Positions 43,617 through 52,193 of a DNA stretch of 64,000 bases are shown here, in pieces (within the stretch, counting starts at the first letter, position 1; the number at the start of each line of letters is the position of its first letter). Made by a program: the position numbers and the translations under genes. The stretch is taken from contig CAZZCG010000001.1 of assembly GCA_964653145.1 (NCBI GenBank), positions 1 to 64,000 of the forward strand. Direction: 5' to 3'. This DNA is from Pseudocalidococcus sp964653145 (GTDB taxonomy: Bacteria > Cyanobacteriota > Cyanobacteriia > Thermosynechococcales > Thermosynechococcaceae). The notes beneath the pieces are model-generated. The model was not told the origin of the DNA. It searched no databases and was given only the letters and a program-made list of their open reading frames with translations.

Positions 43617-45104
43617 TTAACTGGCCAGTACCCAATTCACTAGGGTTTGAACCCCAAATCCAGTCCCGCCTGGACTCATATATCCCTCCTCCTTCTCGAC
43701 CCAAACTGGGCCAGCAATATCCAAGTGAGCCCAAGGGGTGGATTGAACAAACTGTTTGAGGAATAGGGCGGCGGTGATCGATCCCCCTGCCCGCGGCCCG
43801 GTATTCTTCATATCTGCAATGCTGGATTTCATCCCCTCAAAATACTTTTCCTCCAGGGGCATTTGCCAAAACTTTTCCCCAGCGGTGCTGGCAGCGGTTA
43901 AAAGGTGATCGGCGAGGGACTGTTCCGTTGCCCACAGACCGGCAATACTCTCTCCCAAGGCGACAATACAGGCCCCAGTCAAAGTTGCTAGATCGACGAT
44001 GGCATCCACCCCAAGTTTTTCGGCATAGACAAGGGCATCGGCCAGGGTTAAACGCCCTTCGGCATCCGTATTATTCACTTCAATGGTTTTGCCATTCGAG
44101 GCGGTGAGAATGTCCCCTGGGTGCATGGCTTTGCCACTGATCATATTTTCGGCGGCGGCCACGATGAAGTGAACTTCTGCGGTTGGTTTAAGTTGGCCAA
44201 TCACCTGGGCGGCTCCCAAAACAGCGGCAGACCCAGCCATATCCATTTTCATGGTTTCAATGCCACTACCCGAGACCTTAAGATTCAAGCCGCCGGAGTC
44301 AAAGGTCAGGCCTTTGCCGATAATTGCCAGTTTTTTGGTCGGAGGGGTAGGGGGACGATAGGTGAGATGAATGAATTTGGGCGGTAGGTCTGAGGCCTGG
44401 GTCACCCCTAAATAGGCTCCCATTCCCAGTTGTTCACAGTCCGCCTGCTCCAGCACCTCGCACTCCAGGCCATAATTTGCTGCAATGGCTTGAGCTTTCA
44501 CCGCCAGGGTAATGGGATTAATCACGTTGGCTGGGGCATTGACTAGCTCTCGGGCTAAAATCACCCCCTGGGCGCGAATTTCCGCAACCGCCAAGGCTGA
44601 GGCATCTACCCCCGGTCCCAACAGAGAAATATTGCCTGGATACGCGAGGTTCTCCTGAGACTCCGGATCTGATTTGAAGCGTAAATCCTGATGCAGCCCC
44701 AAATGAATTCCCTCAGCCATGGCCTGGGTTGACTGTTGGGTGTCCTGTCCAAAGGTGGGGAGGTAAAGACCCAGAGTATTCACTTTTTCCTTGCGAGCCG
44801 ACTTAACCACCATCGCCGCTGCCCGCCGGAGACTATCTAGGGTCAAATCCGCTGCAGCCCCCAGGCCCACCAACATTAATTTTTTGACGGTTGCTTTTGG
44901 GGTTAACCGAACCAGCAAAGATGTACCCACCTTGGCTTGGAATTTGGCCTCGTTGATTAATTCCGGTAGTAACCCCTCCCAGGCCTGGGAAAGCCCAGCA
45001 ATCTCAGTTGGCCAAAGCACCCCATCATCACCTGAGAAAAAGCCAAGGGCAAGTAAATCACCGGACCAGTCAAGAACAGCAGTGGCAGGGGCCTGGATTG
45101 TCAT
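43617..45104 (-). CDS. pepA: Leucyl aminopeptidase (cytosol aminopeptidase)
   Basis: 495-residue two-metal M17 aminopeptidase that removes N-terminal residues from peptides in the cytoplasm. The active-site segments are AIIGKGLTFDSGGLNLK, METMKMDMAGSAAVLGAAQ-like text (ETMKMDMAGSAAVLGAA) and the signature NTDAEGRLTLADALVYAE. DLATLTGACIVALG follows. The N-terminal macro-like domain and length are normal. It is convergent with the lipoprotein gene and divergent from nadC. Confidence 0.95.
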   Translation of the reverse strand: MTIQAPATAVLDWSGDLLALGFFSGDDGVLWPTEIAGLSQAWEGLLPELINEAKFQAKVGTSLLVRLTPKATVKKLMLVGLGAAADLTLDSLRRAAAMVVKSARKEKVNTLGLYLPTFGQDTQQSTQAMAEGIHLGLHQDLRFKSDPESQENLAYPGNISLLGPGVDASALAVAEIRAQGVILARELVNAPANVINPITLAVKAQAIAANYGLECEVLEQADCEQLGMGAYLGVTQASDLPPKFIHLTYRPPTPPTKKLAIIGKGLTFDSGGLNLKVSGSGIETMKMDMAGSAAVLGAAQVIGQLKPTAEVHFIVAAAENMISGKAMHPGDILTASNGKTIEVNNTDAEGRLTLADALVYAEKLGVDAIVDLATLTGACIVALGESIAGLWATEQSLADHLLTAASTAGEKFWQMPLEEKYFEGMKSSIADMKNTGPRAGGSITAALFLKQFVQSTPWAHLDIAGPVWVEKEEGYMSPGGTGFGVQTLVNWVLAS

Positions 45105-45302
45105 AGGAGTCGTTCAAAAACACAAAAGTTTCTACTCACCCAAACTACAGTAAATCTCAGCAGAATTAAACTAGGCCTGGATTTGCCGATAGATATATAC
45201 GTTTCTGGGAATTCCCTGCTGAGAATCCCACCCTTGCCGCCAAAGGGATAGTTAGGCGATAAAGTAGGGATTGCCGTCACCACCTCAGGATGTCCTCGCC
45301 CT

Positions 45303-46166
45303 GTGGCCATTCTTCCCCATTGGTTAATTGTCGATCCCCTGCTCCAGGCCTGGTTGCGGGAAGACATTGGTCGGGGCGATCGAACCACCCAGGCCCTGGG
45401 ATTGAACCAAACCTTAGGGCTGGCGGAACTGGAAACTAAACAGCTGGGAATTGTGGCTGGCCTGGCTCTGTGGGGACGAGTCTTTGCGCTTATAGAGCCC
45501 AGTGCGACCATTGAATACCTGGCTCAAGATGGTGGGAAGTGCCGACCTGGCCTGGTTATTGCCCGGGTTCGAGCCAGTTTAGAGACATTATTGCTAGGGG
45601 AACGGGTTGGTTTGAATCTCCTCATGCGCCTGAGTGGAATTGCCAGCCTCACCTATACCTACACTGAACTGATTGCGGACTTGCCAACCCAATTGGTGGA
45701 TACCCGCAAAACAACCCCAGGCCTGAGAATCTTAGAAAAATATGCCTCGCAGGTGGGGGGAGCCGTCAACCATCGCTTTGGCCTGGATGATGCGGTCATG
45801 ATTAAGGACAATCACATTCAGGCCATGGGTGGCATTACTCCTGCCATTGAGCGAATTCGCCAAGAAATCCCATTCACCCAAAAGATAGAAGTTGAAACCG
45901 AAACCCTAGGCCAAGTGCAAGCTGCCCTAGCCGCCGGAGCAGACATTATCATGCTCGACAACATGCCCCTTGAGCGCATGGAACAGGCCGTGGAAATGAT
46001 TCGCCACCAACGCCCAGATGTCAAAATTGAAGCCTCAGGCAATATCACTCAGGAGACGATTCGGAGCGTGGCCCTGACCGGTGTGGACTACATCTCCACC
46101 AGTGCAACAATTACCCGCTCGGCTTGGCTAGATTGTAGTCTTAACCTATTGGCCGAAACCAATTAA
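45303..46166 (+). CDS. nadC: Nicotinate-nucleotide pyrophosphorylase (carboxylating)
   Basis: 287-residue enzyme joining quinolinate and phosphoribosyl pyrophosphate to nicotinate mononucleotide with loss of CO2. Motifs are WLREDIGRGDRTTQAL, ERVGLNLLMRLSGIASLT, VDTRKTTPGLRILEKYA, GGAVNHRFGLDDAVMIKDNH and IMLDNMPLERMEQAVEM. It starts with GTG at 45303. It uses the product of NadA, encoded about 6 kb upstream on the other strand. Confidence 0.95.
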   Translation: MAILPHWLIVDPLLQAWLREDIGRGDRTTQALGLNQTLGLAELETKQLGIVAGLALWGRVFALIEPSATIEYLAQDGGKCRPGLVIARVRASLETLLLGERVGLNLLMRLSGIASLTYTYTELIADLPTQLVDTRKTTPGLRILEKYASQVGGAVNHRFGLDDAVMIKDNHIQAMGGITPAIERIRQEIPFTQKIEVETETLGQVQAALAAGADIIMLDNMPLERMEQAVEMIRHQRPDVKIEASGNITQETIRSVALTGVDYISTSATITRSAWLDCSLNLLAETN

Positions 46167-46272
46167 GCTGCCACAATGGGCCATTAAGGTTCCAGTTCCT
46201 CCGCAGAGCATTGCCATCACCTTCAAAGTCGTTCCTCACAACCCTTTAGGGCCGCTGCCTGAGTAATCTGCC

Positions 46273-47304
46273 ATGTCGGATTTGCCATTCACGTTAGATC
46301 ACCTCCGAATCCTCAAAGCCATTGCCGCCGAGGGGAGCTTTAAGCGGGCAGCGGAGAGCTTATATATTTCCCAACCCGCCGTTAGTCTCCAAATCCAAAA
46401 TGTTGAAAAACAACTGGATGTTCCTCTGTTTGATCGGGGTGGGCGGCGGGCACAACTGACGGAAGCAGGGCAATTACTCTTGGAATACGGCGATCGGATT
46501 TTAGCCCTGTGTCAAGAGGCCTGTCGGGCGGTGGAAGACCTCCAGAAACTCCAGGGGGGAACCCTGATTATTGGGGCGAGCCAAACTACCGGCACCTACT
46601 TAATTCCGCGGATGATGGGCATGTTTCGTAACGCCTATCCCCATGTGGCTGTCCAGTTACACGTTCATTCCACCCGCCGCACCTGCTGGAGTCTCGTCAA
46701 TGGTCAGGTGGATTTGGCAATTATTGGTGGGGAAGTCCCGGCGGAACTGACAGAATCCATTTCCGTGACTCCCTACGCCGAAGATGAATTAGCCCTGGTT
46801 CTGCCGGCCAACCATCCCCTGGCGGTCTCGGATCAGATTCCCAAGGAAGACTTGTACAAATTGGACTTTATTACCCTCGATGCCCAATCCACAATTCGTA
46901 AGGTGATCGATCAGGTTTTACTGCGCGCCAATATTGATCCGCGTCGCCTCAAGGTGGAAATGGAACTGAATTCGATTGAAGCCATTAAAAATGCGGTGCA
47001 AGCGGGCCTGGGGGCGGCCTTTCTGTCGGTTACTGCCATCGATAAGGAATTGCAGTTGGGGGATATGCGCTGTGTCAAAATCGAGAATGTGGTCATTAAG
47101 CGAACCCTCTCCCTGATCACCAATCCAAATCGCTATCGCTCCCGGGCCGCAGATACGTTTTGTCGGGAAATTTTACCCCAATTTGCCACCTTTGAACTTG
47201 GTCAAGACTTTCAAGAATTAAAGCCAAATTTGTCCAGTAATTCCACTCCCCTCAAGGAACTCTTAGCAACGACCAGTGTTGAACCAGTTTCGCCAGCGGT
47301 CTAA
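46273..47304 (+). CDS. rbcR: LysR-type regulator RbcR (Ycf30-like)
   Basis: 343-residue LysR regulator. The helix-turn-helix is FTLDHLRILKAIAAEGSFKR with AAESLYISQPAVSLQIQNVE. The effector domain includes LIIGASQTTGTYLIPRMMGM, VAVQLHVHSTRRTCWSLVNG and VDLAIIGGEVPAEL. These fit the RbcR/Ycf30 group, which activates Rubisco operons in cyanobacteria and plastids, more than CmpR or NdhR. I separate these groups from memory, so the symbol is less certain than the family. It stands alone, and its target genes are not in the window. Confidence 0.85.
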   Translation: MSDLPFTLDHLRILKAIAAEGSFKRAAESLYISQPAVSLQIQNVEKQLDVPLFDRGGRRAQLTEAGQLLLEYGDRILALCQEACRAVEDLQKLQGGTLIIGASQTTGTYLIPRMMGMFRNAYPHVAVQLHVHSTRRTCWSLVNGQVDLAIIGGEVPAELTESISVTPYAEDELALVLPANHPLAVSDQIPKEDLYKLDFITLDAQSTIRKVIDQVLLRANIDPRRLKVEMELNSIEAIKNAVQAGLGAAFLSVTAIDKELQLGDMRCVKIENVVIKRTLSLITNPNRYRSRAADTFCREILPQFATFELGQDFQELKPNLSSNSTPLKELLATTSVEPVSPAV

Positions 47305-47389
47305 GCCGAGAACTTTGCAGTAACAGTTTAGGATAGAGTCAATTTCGCTTTGTTGTTGCTGCAAGAATGCCAAGAGCTTACCCGTTACC

Positions 47390-48943
47390 ATGCAAATTCA
47401 CTGCACCCGGCCTGGATGTCGCCAACCCATTAATCAATTTCCAGAATTAGATGATCCAGCGGTGCGAAAAAAAAGCCCCCAAAAGTTTTGCCTGGCCTGT
47501 GGCATGCCCTTAATTCTCCGGGGACGGTATGTACCGCAAAAAGTTCTTGGGCAAGGTGGCTTTGGGGCAGCTTATTTGGCTCGGGACTTGGATACTCCAA
47601 AACTGCGACAATGCGTGATTAAGCAACTGGTGGTCAATAGTAGCGATCCCGAGGTGGTGGCCAAAACCCAGGAGTTATTTGAACGGGAAGGGGAGGTTCT
47701 GGAGCATTTGGGAACCCACATTCAAATCCCGGATTTATTGGCCTACTTTGAGTTGGATATTCCCAATCCTCAAACCAACCAAATAGAACAGTTTTTCTAT
47801 ATTGCTCAAGAATTTATTGATGGTCAAACCCTCGAGGAAGAAATTGCCACAAAGGGTCACTTTACCGAAGCTGAAGTCATTCAAGTGCTCCGGGAAATTT
47901 TGCCGGTGTTGCAGTACGTCCACGACAATGGCTCAATCCATCGAGACATTAAGCTGTCCAACATCATGCGCCAACATCCTGATAAAACCAAACTACCCGG
48001 CCAAGGACAACTATATCTTTTAGATTTTGGTGCCGTGAAGCAGTTAGCAACCTTAGCAGGCCCGAGTAAGATGACGGGAATTTATACGCCCCATTTTGCC
48101 CCGCCGGAACAAAGCCGCGGTGAACAGGTTTTTCCCAGCTCGGATCTTTACGCCTTGGCGGTGACCTGTATTGTCCTGTTGACGGGTAAGGCCCCCAGCG
48201 ACCTCTACGATGCTTTCCATGACTGTTGGCAATGGCGCCCCCATGCTCAGGTGAGTGATCATCTAGCCCAGGTTTTAGATCGAATGTTACAGCCCGCGCC
48301 TAGTCAACGCTTCCAGTCGGCCAGTGATGCCTATGTTGCCCTGACCCAAGGTTCGATTATTCCGGTTCCGGCCCCGCGTCCGGCACCCAGTACACCCCAA
48401 CCCATACCTGTTGTTGCCGCCCCGCCCCCCGCAGTGGCCACCAGTCTTCAAGGTTCCGTGGGTGTTCCCAGTCCGCCCATTCCCCAGGCCACCAGTGCCA
48501 ATATCAACCAGCCAACCATTACCCCCCGGCCCCGGTCTGCCCAAAATCCCCCAGTTCCCCGTTCCTCTCTCTCCCCCAAACAACCTGCCCCTCCCCTCCC
48601 CATGGTCAAGATCCTTGCGGGCGCGGCCTTTACTGGCTTTGAAGCCGGAGCGTTAACTCTGATTGGTCAGGGGTTATTGGCCCAGGGATGGAGCCTTGGC
48701 CTGGTGGCCGGGGTGGGAGGGGGAATATTGGCCCTGCTGATCTTTCTGCAATTTAAGGGAATCGTGGAAAAGTGGGAGCAACTGGTGGTGGCTGGCATTT
48801 CTGCAGCCGCCTTGTTTTTAAGCCCCTTTTTATCGGTGGCAGGGGGAGTGGCCTTGTTTATGGCAGGTATGGCCGCCGTCGGTCTGATGGTTGTGGCCCA
48901 GGTGTTTCTCTTGATCTATACCCTCCTCTCCAAGGTTCTCTAA
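47390..48943 (+). CDS. Membrane-anchored Ser/Thr protein kinase with N-terminal zinc ribbon
   Basis: 517-residue Hanks-type kinase. The N-terminus has a metal-binding motif (C5, C10, C34, C37). The kinase domain follows: glycine loop VLGQGGFGAAYLARD, Lys in QCVIKQLVV, catalytic loop H184-R185-D186 (SIHRDIKLSNIM) and D212-F213-G214 (LLDFGAVKQ). The activation segment contains TGIYTPHFAPPEQSRGEQ. A long Pro-rich linker (about 325-400) leads to several membrane spans at the C-terminus (GVAGGGILALLIFL-like and VAGGVALFMAGMAAVGLMVV). This layout is common in cyanobacterial Spk kinases. The partner is not known; a PstS-like gene follows. Confidence 0.88.
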   Translation: MQIHCTRPGCRQPINQFPELDDPAVRKKSPQKFCLACGMPLILRGRYVPQKVLGQGGFGAAYLARDLDTPKLRQCVIKQLVVNSSDPEVVAKTQELFEREGEVLEHLGTHIQIPDLLAYFELDIPNPQTNQIEQFFYIAQEFIDGQTLEEEIATKGHFTEAEVIQVLREILPVLQYVHDNGSIHRDIKLSNIMRQHPDKTKLPGQGQLYLLDFGAVKQLATLAGPSKMTGIYTPHFAPPEQSRGEQVFPSSDLYALAVTCIVLLTGKAPSDLYDAFHDCWQWRPHAQVSDHLAQVLDRMLQPAPSQRFQSASDAYVALTQGSIIPVPAPRPAPSTPQPIPVVAAPPPAVATSLQGSVGVPSPPIPQATSANINQPTITPRPRSAQNPPVPRSSLSPKQPAPPLPMVKILAGAAFTGFEAGALTLIGQGLLAQGWSLGLVAGVGGGILALLIFLQFKGIVEKWEQLVVAGISAAALFLSPFLSVAGGVALFMAGMAAVGLMVVAQVFLLIYTLLSKVL

Positions 48944-49066
48944 AGACCTGAGGCATTTTCCGCTTCCACCCCTTAGACTTGAGGTGAATGAATTCTAGTC
49001 CTGAATTCTGGCTTTGTGCGCTGACTACTCAATCTAAGTTTCTGGGTAAAGGAAGACGCTTAAGGT

Positions 49067-50140
49067 ATGTCACGAAATAATAATATGGTGCCCCTCTTGG
49101 CCTCCTTTGTAGTGACCGTGGGATTACTTGGAGCCGGGGCCTGGTGGTTTCTTGGGGGACGTTCCATTGATTTAGAGTCGATCAAACCAGGAGATAATCC
49201 TCCACTAGAGGGCAGCAGTAATTCTTCATCCGCCAGCAGTTCCCCAGGCCAATCCAGTCCCGCCAAATTTAGCCAAGTGGCGAATGTTCCCAGGGGATTA
49301 TTTAACTATGGTGGTAGCACAACCTGGGCCCCGATCCGTCTGGTTACTGAACCTCTCATCACCCAGGCCTGGCCAGAATTTCGACTCCGCTATACCGACC
49401 CAACCACTGGAACCCCTGGCTCCGGAACAGGCATTCGGATGCTACTGAATAATCAAATTGCCTTTGCCCAGTCTTCACGTTCTTTGAATGACAACGAGCT
49501 CAGAACTGCCCAGGATCGAGGCTTCCAACTCAAGGCTATTCCAGTGGCGATTGATGGTATTGCCTTTGCGGTACATCCAAACTTGCAAATTCCAGGGCTC
49601 TCAGTCTCCCAAGTTGCAGAGATTTTTACGGGCAAAATTACCAATTGGAGTCAGGTCGGTGGCCCTAATTTAACCATCACCCCTTACTCCCGTCGTCCCG
49701 AGGATGGCGGTACTGTGGAGTATTTCATTGATGAGGTATTGGCTCAGCAAAATTTAGGGGCCAATGTCCAACTGGCTCGGGATACCACCGATGGCATCCG
49801 TAAAGTCGCAGCCAACCCTGGCGGAATTTATTATGCGTCGGCCCCAGAGATTGTTGGTCAGTGTACAGTCAGCTATTTGCCCTTAAAGAGTAAAGCTGGG
49901 GCCTGGGTGCCGCCCTATCAACCCCCCTTCGTAACCGCAAGCCAATGCCCAGGACAACGGAATCAACTCAATCAGGCCGCCTTTCAAAGTGGGGAGTATC
50001 CCATTACCCGCCGATTATTTGTGATCACAAAACTTGATGGACAAATTGACCAACAAGCCGGGGAAGCCTACGCCAACTTGTTATTGTCCGATGAGGGCCA
50101 GGCCGCGATCGCTGCTGCTGGGTTTGTGCGCTTACGTTAA
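49067..50140 (+). CDS. PstS-like substrate-binding protein
   Basis: 357-residue protein with an N-terminal membrane anchor (NMVPLLASFVVTVGLLGAGA), a Ser-rich linker (about 45-65) and a phosphate-binding-protein-like domain. Typical pieces are GLFNYGGSTTWAPIRLVTEP, TPGSGTGIRMLLNNQIAFAQ, SSRSLND, SVSQVAEIFTGKITNWSQVG and SRRPEDGGTVEYFID. It ends LLLSDEGQAAIAAAGFVRL. The anchor is not a cleaved signal peptide, and no transporter genes are adjacent, so it may be a sensor or accessory binding protein rather than a PstS of a full transporter. The kinase gene lies 123 bases upstream. Confidence 0.82.
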   Translation: MSRNNNMVPLLASFVVTVGLLGAGAWWFLGGRSIDLESIKPGDNPPLEGSSNSSSASSSPGQSSPAKFSQVANVPRGLFNYGGSTTWAPIRLVTEPLITQAWPEFRLRYTDPTTGTPGSGTGIRMLLNNQIAFAQSSRSLNDNELRTAQDRGFQLKAIPVAIDGIAFAVHPNLQIPGLSVSQVAEIFTGKITNWSQVGGPNLTITPYSRRPEDGGTVEYFIDEVLAQQNLGANVQLARDTTDGIRKVAANPGGIYYASAPEIVGQCTVSYLPLKSKAGAWVPPYQPPFVTASQCPGQRNQLNQAAFQSGEYPITRRLFVITKLDGQIDQQAGEAYANLLLSDEGQAAIAAAGFVRLR

Positions 50141-50289
50141 GAGTGACTTGGGGTTGATCTGAGGTTTGGGGACTTGCAGATGGCCTGGGGTGACAGTTAA
50201 AAATAACTCCACATTGACTTGCAACCCCCGAGGTTTACCCGTAGCCTAGAAGTGCTGACTGGGACGAAGTTGTTATTGGGGAGTCAAAG

Positions 50290-50547
50290 ATGAGCAGCTC
50301 AGATGTATCCGGAAAAAAAATTGCCGCTGGGATTTGTGGAATTCTCTTAGGTGCCTTGGGGATTCATAAATTTGTTTTGGGTTACACCACTGAGGCGTTG
50401 GTGATGCTGCTGGTAACGATCCTAACCTGTGGCTTTGGCGGTTTTGTCATGGGGATTATTGGCTTGATTGAGGGCATTATCTATCTGACAAAGTCCGATG
50501 AAGAATTTTACAACACCTATGTCTTGGCCAAAAAGGGCTGGTTTTAG
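50290..50547 (+). CDS. TM2 domain membrane protein
   Basis: 85-residue protein with two membrane spans joined by a short turn (IAAGICGILLGALGIHKFVL and MLLVTILTCGFGGFVMGIIG). The G-x-H-KF-x-G/LG-Y pattern (LGIHKFVLGYTTEAL) identifies the TM2 family. The function of the family in bacteria is not known. Its stop overlaps the convergent permease gene by 4 bases. Confidence 0.85.
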   Translation: MSSSDVSGKKIAAGICGILLGALGIHKFVLGYTTEALVMLLVTILTCGFGGFVMGIIGLIEGIIYLTKSDEEFYNTYVLAKKGWF

Positions 50548-51569
50548 TAGCGAATCCGGGGATCAATCCAGGCATTAACGACATCGATGAGGATGCTTAC
50601 AATCACGACAATCACGGCAAAAAAGACCATAATTCCCTGGACGGTGGCATAGTCCCGTAGGGAGATGGCTTCGTAGAGGCGATTCCCCAGGCCAGGCCAG
50701 GAAAACGTCACCTCCGTCAACACGGCTCCCCCCAGTAAACTGGCAAAGGTTAAGCCAAACACGGTAATCACAGGAATGAGGGCATTTTGGAGGGCATGGT
50801 TTATCAGGATTTTAAACTCGGGAATACCTCGGGCCCGAGCGGCTTCCACATAATCAGCCTGAAGGGTTTGGCGCAAATTGACTCGGACAATCCGCTCAAA
50901 AATTCCGCTCAAGACAATAGCTAAACTACCTGCGGGCAAAATTAGGTAATACAGAGATATTCCCAATTGCTGCCATTGCCCACTGAGCAAACTATCAAGG
51001 GTGTACAGACCAGTCCAACCCTGAGGCGGGGCTAGGGTCACAGGATAGCGTGTCCCCAAGGGTAACCAGCGCAACTGCACAGCAAAAATCAGCTGCAGGA
51101 GCATCCCTAGCCAGAATAATGGCAAAGCATAGGTAATAATCCCGAATAACCGCCCACCCAGATCCCAGCTACTGTTTGGATGGGTTGCCGCCATCGTGCC
51201 CACCCCCAGGCCCAAGAGAAAGGCCAACCCCAAGCCATAGAGAGCCAATTCAGCGGTAGCGGGAAAGTGGGACAGGATGATATTGACGACTGGTTCTCCC
51301 TGACTGGTCAAGGACGTGCCCAAATCAAGGTGTAGAAGTTGCCCCAGATAGTTCAAATATTGCTGCCAGAGGGGAGCCGCCAGGCCCAGTTGTTCCCGTA
51401 AGGCCGCCTTCACTGCCAAAGGTGCTCGGGGGCCGAGAATTGCATCAATCGGATCCCCTGGGGTTGCCCGCAGCAGGAGAAACACAACCGTAACAATCGT
51501 CAACAACATCAGAGGAGCCAGTAACAACCGCGTCAAAATGTATGTTTGCAAGGCCCTGAGGCGTGACAT
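50544..51569 (-). CDS. DppB-type ABC transporter permease
   Basis: 341-residue inner membrane permease of the dipeptide/oligopeptide/nickel transporter family, with six spans. The N-terminal ILTRLLLAPLMLLTIVTVVF and LLRATPGDPIDAILGPRAPL are typical of DppB/OppB. The later FKILINHALQNALIPVITVF and GGAVLTEVTFSWPGLGNRLY contain the EAA-type loop region that docks to the ATPase. Partner DppC, ATPase and binding protein are absent here; dispersed genes are common in cyanobacteria. The substrate cannot be inferred. Confidence 0.9.
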   Translation of the reverse strand: MSRLRALQTYILTRLLLAPLMLLTIVTVVFLLLRATPGDPIDAILGPRAPLAVKAALREQLGLAAPLWQQYLNYLGQLLHLDLGTSLTSQGEPVVNIILSHFPATAELALYGLGLAFLLGLGVGTMAATHPNSSWDLGGRLFGIITYALPLFWLGMLLQLIFAVQLRWLPLGTRYPVTLAPPQGWTGLYTLDSLLSGQWQQLGISLYYLILPAGSLAIVLSGIFERIVRVNLRQTLQADYVEAARARGIPEFKILINHALQNALIPVITVFGLTFASLLGGAVLTEVTFSWPGLGNRLYEAISLRDYATVQGIMVFFAVIVVIVSILIDVVNAWIDPRIRY

Positions 51570-51804
51570 GACAGCTCTTAAGGTAATGACACCCTATACT
51601 CTAGCCGCTTTTGTCCCAGGGAAGTCCGTCGGACGGGGGAACTCAAGAGCCCCTACAGGATTAAATGAGATCCGTAGAATTTTAACGAGTCTTACAGGAT
51701 TCTCAACATTTTGTATCGTGAGCTACATGCCCGGACAAAGAGACGGTGATAGATAGGGTATAGGTTAGATAAGTTCCACATAGCTGTCCGTTGAGGAAAG
51801 TCTC
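51570..51804 (+). promoter_or_regulatory. Promoter region of glnB
   Basis: 235 bases between divergent genes. It contains an NtcA-type box, a matching -10-like TAGGGT (51754-51759) and a GAGG ribosome-binding site about 8 bases before the glnB TTG. No coding frame is supported. Confidence 0.6.
51713..51726 (+). promoter_or_regulatory. NtcA-type binding site upstream of glnB
   Basis: GTA TCGTGAGC TAC, an exact match to the NtcA consensus GTA-N8-TAC. It is followed 27 bases later by TAGGGT (TA-N3-T) as a possible -10. NtcA activates nitrogen-control genes, including glnB, in cyanobacteria. The spacing is somewhat longer than the usual 22 bases. Confidence 0.65.
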
Positions 51805-52143
51805 TTGAAAAAAGTAGAAGCGATTATTCGTCCCTTCAAACTTGACGAAGTAAAAATTGCCCTCGTAAATGCTGGAATTGTGGGCATGACAGTCTCGGAG
51901 GTACGGGGCTTTGGGCGGCAAAAGGGGCAGACGGAGCGGTATCGCGGCTCAGAGTACACGGTAGAGTTTCTCCAAAAGCTGAAAGTGGAGATTGTTGTGG
52001 AAGATGCCCAAGTGGATACCGTTGTCGAAAAAATTATTTCTGCAGCCCGCACCGGCGAAATTGGTGACGGCAAAATCTTCATCACCCCCGTGGAACAAGT
52101 GGTGCGAATTCGGACTGGAGAAAAAGATCAAGAGGCGGTTTAA
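51805..52143 (+). CDS. glnB: Nitrogen regulatory protein PII
   Basis: 112-residue trimeric signal protein that senses ATP/ADP and 2-oxoglutarate and controls nitrogen uptake, NAG kinase and PipX/NtcA. The T-loop GRQKGQTERYRGSEYTVEF carries S49 (phosphorylated in cyanobacteria) and Y51. EIGDGKIFITPVEQVVRIRT is the family signature. It starts with TTG at 51805, after a GAGG sequence; no ATG is near. The length is standard. Confidence 0.96.
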   Translation: MKKVEAIIRPFKLDEVKIALVNAGIVGMTVSEVRGFGRQKGQTERYRGSEYTVEFLQKLKVEIVVEDAQVDTVVEKIISAARTGEIGDGKIFITPVEQVVRIRTGEKDQEAV

Positions 52144-52193
52144 TCCCGTATCAATTGAACGAGTTTCCTATGCCCTGATCCCCTAAACAGCCC

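Noticed and set aside
48287..48583. Glycine-rich open frame antisense to the kinase linker
   Set aside because: It is the reverse complement of the Pro-rich linker (CCN codons become GGN) and has no independent support.
50103..50112. HIP1 palindrome GCGATCGC
   Set aside because: A single copy was noticed, so it is not an iterated element here; CCAGGCCTGG takes that position.
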